Source of the DNA: UBA8958 sp964571695
GTDB lineage: Bacteria > Desulfobacterota > Syntrophia > Syntrophales > UBA8958
Reading direction: 5' to 3'
DNA: 64,000 bases
NCBI GenBank assembly: GCA_964571695.1
Contig: CAZNDG010000009.1
Coordinates: 1 to 64,000 of the forward strand
This document shows, piece after piece, positions 62,473-64,000 of the stretch. Positions within the stretch are counted from its first letter, which is position 1, and the number at the start of each line of letters is the position of its first letter. A program made the translations under genes and the position numbers. The notes under the pieces were generated by a model. It was not told where the DNA came from. It was given only the letters and a program-made list of their open reading frames with translations, and made no database searches.

Positions 62473-62501
62473 ATATTACTTAGTAATACCGAATCTGTCA
62501 A
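62473..62501 (-). promoter_or_regulatory. Promoter with embedded operator for the ZnuB-like permease
   Basis: On the minus strand TTGACA (plus 62496-62501), 17 bases, TAATAT (plus 62473-62478). A perfect inverted repeat TATTAC-TTA-GTAATA (62474-62488) overlaps the -10 and spacer, where a metal repressor would block transcription. Fur, Zur, MntR and others use such sites; which is not known. Confidence 0.6.
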
Positions 62502-62573
62502 GAAAATGCGGACGAATCAGTTGCCGACAAACCGTATATCTCTATTCGCTCTTGACATCCCCGGCGATAATCC

Positions 62574-62603
62574 TTGACACAACCGCCCCGCTCACCGTAA
62601 AAT
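62574..62603 (+). promoter_or_regulatory. Candidate sigma70 promoter of the binding-protein gene
   Basis: TTGACA (62574-62579), an 18-base spacer and TAAAAT (62598-62603) lie 63 bases before the lipoprotein start codon. Apart from this and the leftward promoter, 62339-62665 holds nothing recognisable. Confidence 0.6.
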
Positions 62604-62665
62604 ATCATCATCGTTGAAAAATTTATCCGAATCAGGACATTATGGCGAGGATAGGGAGGAAAGAT

Positions 62666-63625
62666 ATGAGCAGATTCTCCACCGCCGCGGGCGCCGCCCT
62701 CCTGGCGATTTTTTTGATTGTCGGATGCGGCGCCGGTTCCAAAGACACGACAGACCAGGGGGAGAAAAAGGCCGCACCGGCAAAAAAGCGGATCGCCCTG
62801 GTAATGAAGACCCTGACCAACCCCTTCTTCGTGGCGATGGAGAAGGGGGCCCGGAAGGCGGAACAGGAACTGAATATCGAACTGATTGTCAAGACCGGGG
62901 CCAAGGAGACGTCGATAGAACAGCAGATCGCCATCATCGACGAACTGATCCGCAACCGGGTGGACGCCATCGTCATCGCCCCGGCGAGTTCCACGGAAAT
63001 CATCCCCATCCTCAAGAAGGCCCAGGAGGCGAAGATCGTCATCGTCAACATCGACAATCAGATCGACCCGGAGCCGGCGGCGAAAATGGGGCTCGCCGAC
63101 GTGCCCTTCATCAGCGTGGACAACGAAAAAGGGGCCTATATCGCCGCGAAATACATCAGCGATCAGGTGAAAAAACCCACCAAAGCGGCGATTCTCGAGG
63201 GCATCAGGAGCGCAAAGAACGCGGAGCAGCGGAAGGCCGGCGCCGTGCGGGCCTTCCGGGAAAATCGTCATATCCGCCTCGTGGCGTCGGAATCGGCCAA
63301 CTGGAAGATCGACGAGGCCTTTGCCGTCACGGCCCGGATGTTCCAGAAGCACCCGGACATCGGGGTGATCTTCTGTGCCAACGACATGATGGCCCTGGGA
63401 ACGATTCATTACCTGCAGCAGCATAAGAAAACCGGCGTTCTTGTCGCCGCCTTCGACGCCCTGGAGGAAGCCAGGGCGGCCATCCGCCAGGGGACCCTCC
63501 AGATCTCCATCGACCAGCAAGCTGATCGGCAGGGATACCTGGGCGTGCGGACGGCGGTGGAGATGCTGGGGGGGAAGAAACCGGCCCCCGTCACCATGGT
63601 GGATGTTCTCCCCGTGCACTTGTAG
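62666..63625 (+). CDS. Sugar-type periplasmic binding lipoprotein (PBP1, ribose/xylose family)
   Basis: A 319-residue lipoprotein; ATG 62666 follows GGGAGG. Lipobox IVGC puts Cys at residue 21. The type I periplasmic binding fold is clear: IALVMKTLTNPFFVAMEKGARK, QIAIIDELIRNRVDAIVIAPAS, VDNEKGAYIAAKYI, VIFCANDMMALGTIHYL and DQQADRQGYLGVRTAVEML. These bind ribose, xylose, galactose or autoinducer 2 for ABC importers, but no permease or ATPase gene follows. A membrane sensor gene begins 216 bases downstream, so it may serve sensing. Confidence 0.9.
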   Translation: MSRFSTAAGAALLAIFLIVGCGAGSKDTTDQGEKKAAPAKKRIALVMKTLTNPFFVAMEKGARKAEQELNIELIVKTGAKETSIEQQIAIIDELIRNRVDAIVIAPASSTEIIPILKKAQEAKIVIVNIDNQIDPEPAAKMGLADVPFISVDNEKGAYIAAKYISDQVKKPTKAAILEGIRSAKNAEQRKAGAVRAFRENRHIRLVASESANWKIDEAFAVTARMFQKHPDIGVIFCANDMMALGTIHYLQQHKKTGVLVAAFDALEEARAAIRQGTLQISIDQQADRQGYLGVRTAVEMLGGKKPAPVTMVDVLPVHL

Positions 63626-63841
63626 CGGCCCGCTCCGGCGCGGCGCCGCCGGCGACAAGCCTTTCCGGTCGTCCCGAAACCGCCGCCGTTCGCCGGACCC
63701 GGCTGGATCTTAATGCTGCCCGCCCTCAGGTCATGATCGGAAAGCGGCGGCACGGGAGCAACGGCGGGAAGCGGGGACTGAAAAATCATTCGCGGTTGTC
63801 ATGACGACTGTGCCAATTTATCCGGACCGGAACGAAAATAC

Positions 63842-64000
63842 ATGTGGCAAAGATTCTCCGATCTTAGCATTACCTACAAACTCATCGTCTTCCTCCTCCT
63901 GGTGGTCGTGGCGCCGGTCCTCCTTCTCAGTTACACCACCTACCAGCTTTCCAAAACCGCCCTCAGCGAGGAGGTCAAGGCCTTCACCTTCGATTTCATG
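63842..64000 (+). CDS. N-terminal fragment of a membrane sensor protein
   Basis: 53 codons run to the window edge. The start MWQRFSDLSITYKLIVFLLL, a single strong transmembrane helix (IVFLLLVVVAPVLLLSYTTY) and the following periplasmic-looking helix (LSKTALSEEVKAF) match sensor histidine kinases, chemoreceptors and GGDEF proteins with a Cache or similar domain. GGAACG lies upstream. The output domain lies outside the window. Confidence 0.6.
   Translation, partial: MWQRFSDLSITYKLIVFLLLVVVAPVLLLSYTTYQLSKTALSEEVKAFTFDFM

Overview
The window looks like a scaffold from a GC-rich Deltaproteobacterium (Desulfobacterota), most plausibly near the Syntrophales (Syntrophus/Smithella type). This is an inference from gene style: class III polyhydroxyalkanoate (PHA) synthase with PhaE, a NIL-domain ferredoxin, two MCE lipid transporters, an RND pump and dense Gram-negative operons. 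A 100-base run of N at 28988-29087 marks a scaffold join, so the sequence is an assembly and probably a metagenome bin. No rRNA, tRNA, CRISPR array or intact insertion sequence was seen.

Layout. 1-6.2 kb is a lower-GC, loosely packed accessory zone: a truncated HXXEE membrane protein, a secreted S9 peptidase with an extra C-terminal domain, a GAF-PAS-GGDEF diguanylate cyclase whose two halves differ in base composition, and gene remnants. 6.2-11 kb holds housekeeping genes: a macro-domain protein, a MoaE-like protein, DciA, a TrmN6-like methyltransferase, DUF1015 and a small hydrolase. 11-19.2 kb is a PHA locus: phaE-phaC-GAF/GAF-phaJ rightward, two phasin-like genes, a second PhaC-like enzyme and a coiled-coil protein leftward, then the regulator phaR and a ferredoxin. 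A consensus promoter with a palindromic candidate PhaR site lies between phaR and the phasins. 19.9-24 kb carries mtaB, rnc, a radical SAM gene and era. 24-27.7 kb is a leftward pqiA-pqiA-pqiB-pqiC lipid transporter operon. 27.8-35.3 kb has an AI-2E/YdiK permease and a tripartite RND efflux operon.

35.5-44.2 kb is the most distinctive block. A 777-residue protein joins a cyclic-nucleotide-binding domain, a complete acetate kinase and a PduL-type phosphotransacylase. It is followed by a DUF3141 PHA-synthase-like protein and an Mla/MCE phospholipid transporter set (STAS-MlaE, MlaF, MlaD, lipoprotein), with spacing that suggests one operon. Both steps between acyl-CoA and acyl-phosphate/acetate plus ATP would sit in one polypeptide with a possible cNMP sensor.

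44.2-50.5 kb is accessory: a decayed cell-wall-hydrolase-like gene, a MITE-like repeat, a secreted thaumatin-family protein carrying two inserted modules and a dockerin-like tail, a broken duplicate of the upstream lipoprotein gene, an isochorismatase-family hydrolase, a bacterioferritin and a SYLF protein. 50.6-64 kb contains a CoA-transferase/GNAT fusion with a Gln where the catalytic Glu is expected, a nitroreductase, a CDF metal transporter, an amino-acid permease fused to a periplasmic-type binding domain next to threonine ammonia-lyase, YchJ, MnmA, a lysozyme-inhibitor/cupin fusion, an orphan ZnuB-like permease under an operator-containing promoter, and a sugar-type binding lipoprotein followed by a truncated membrane sensor.

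Taken together the window describes an anaerobe that stores carbon as PHA, handles acyl-CoA, acyl-phosphate and acetate, and invests heavily in envelope lipid traffic and efflux.
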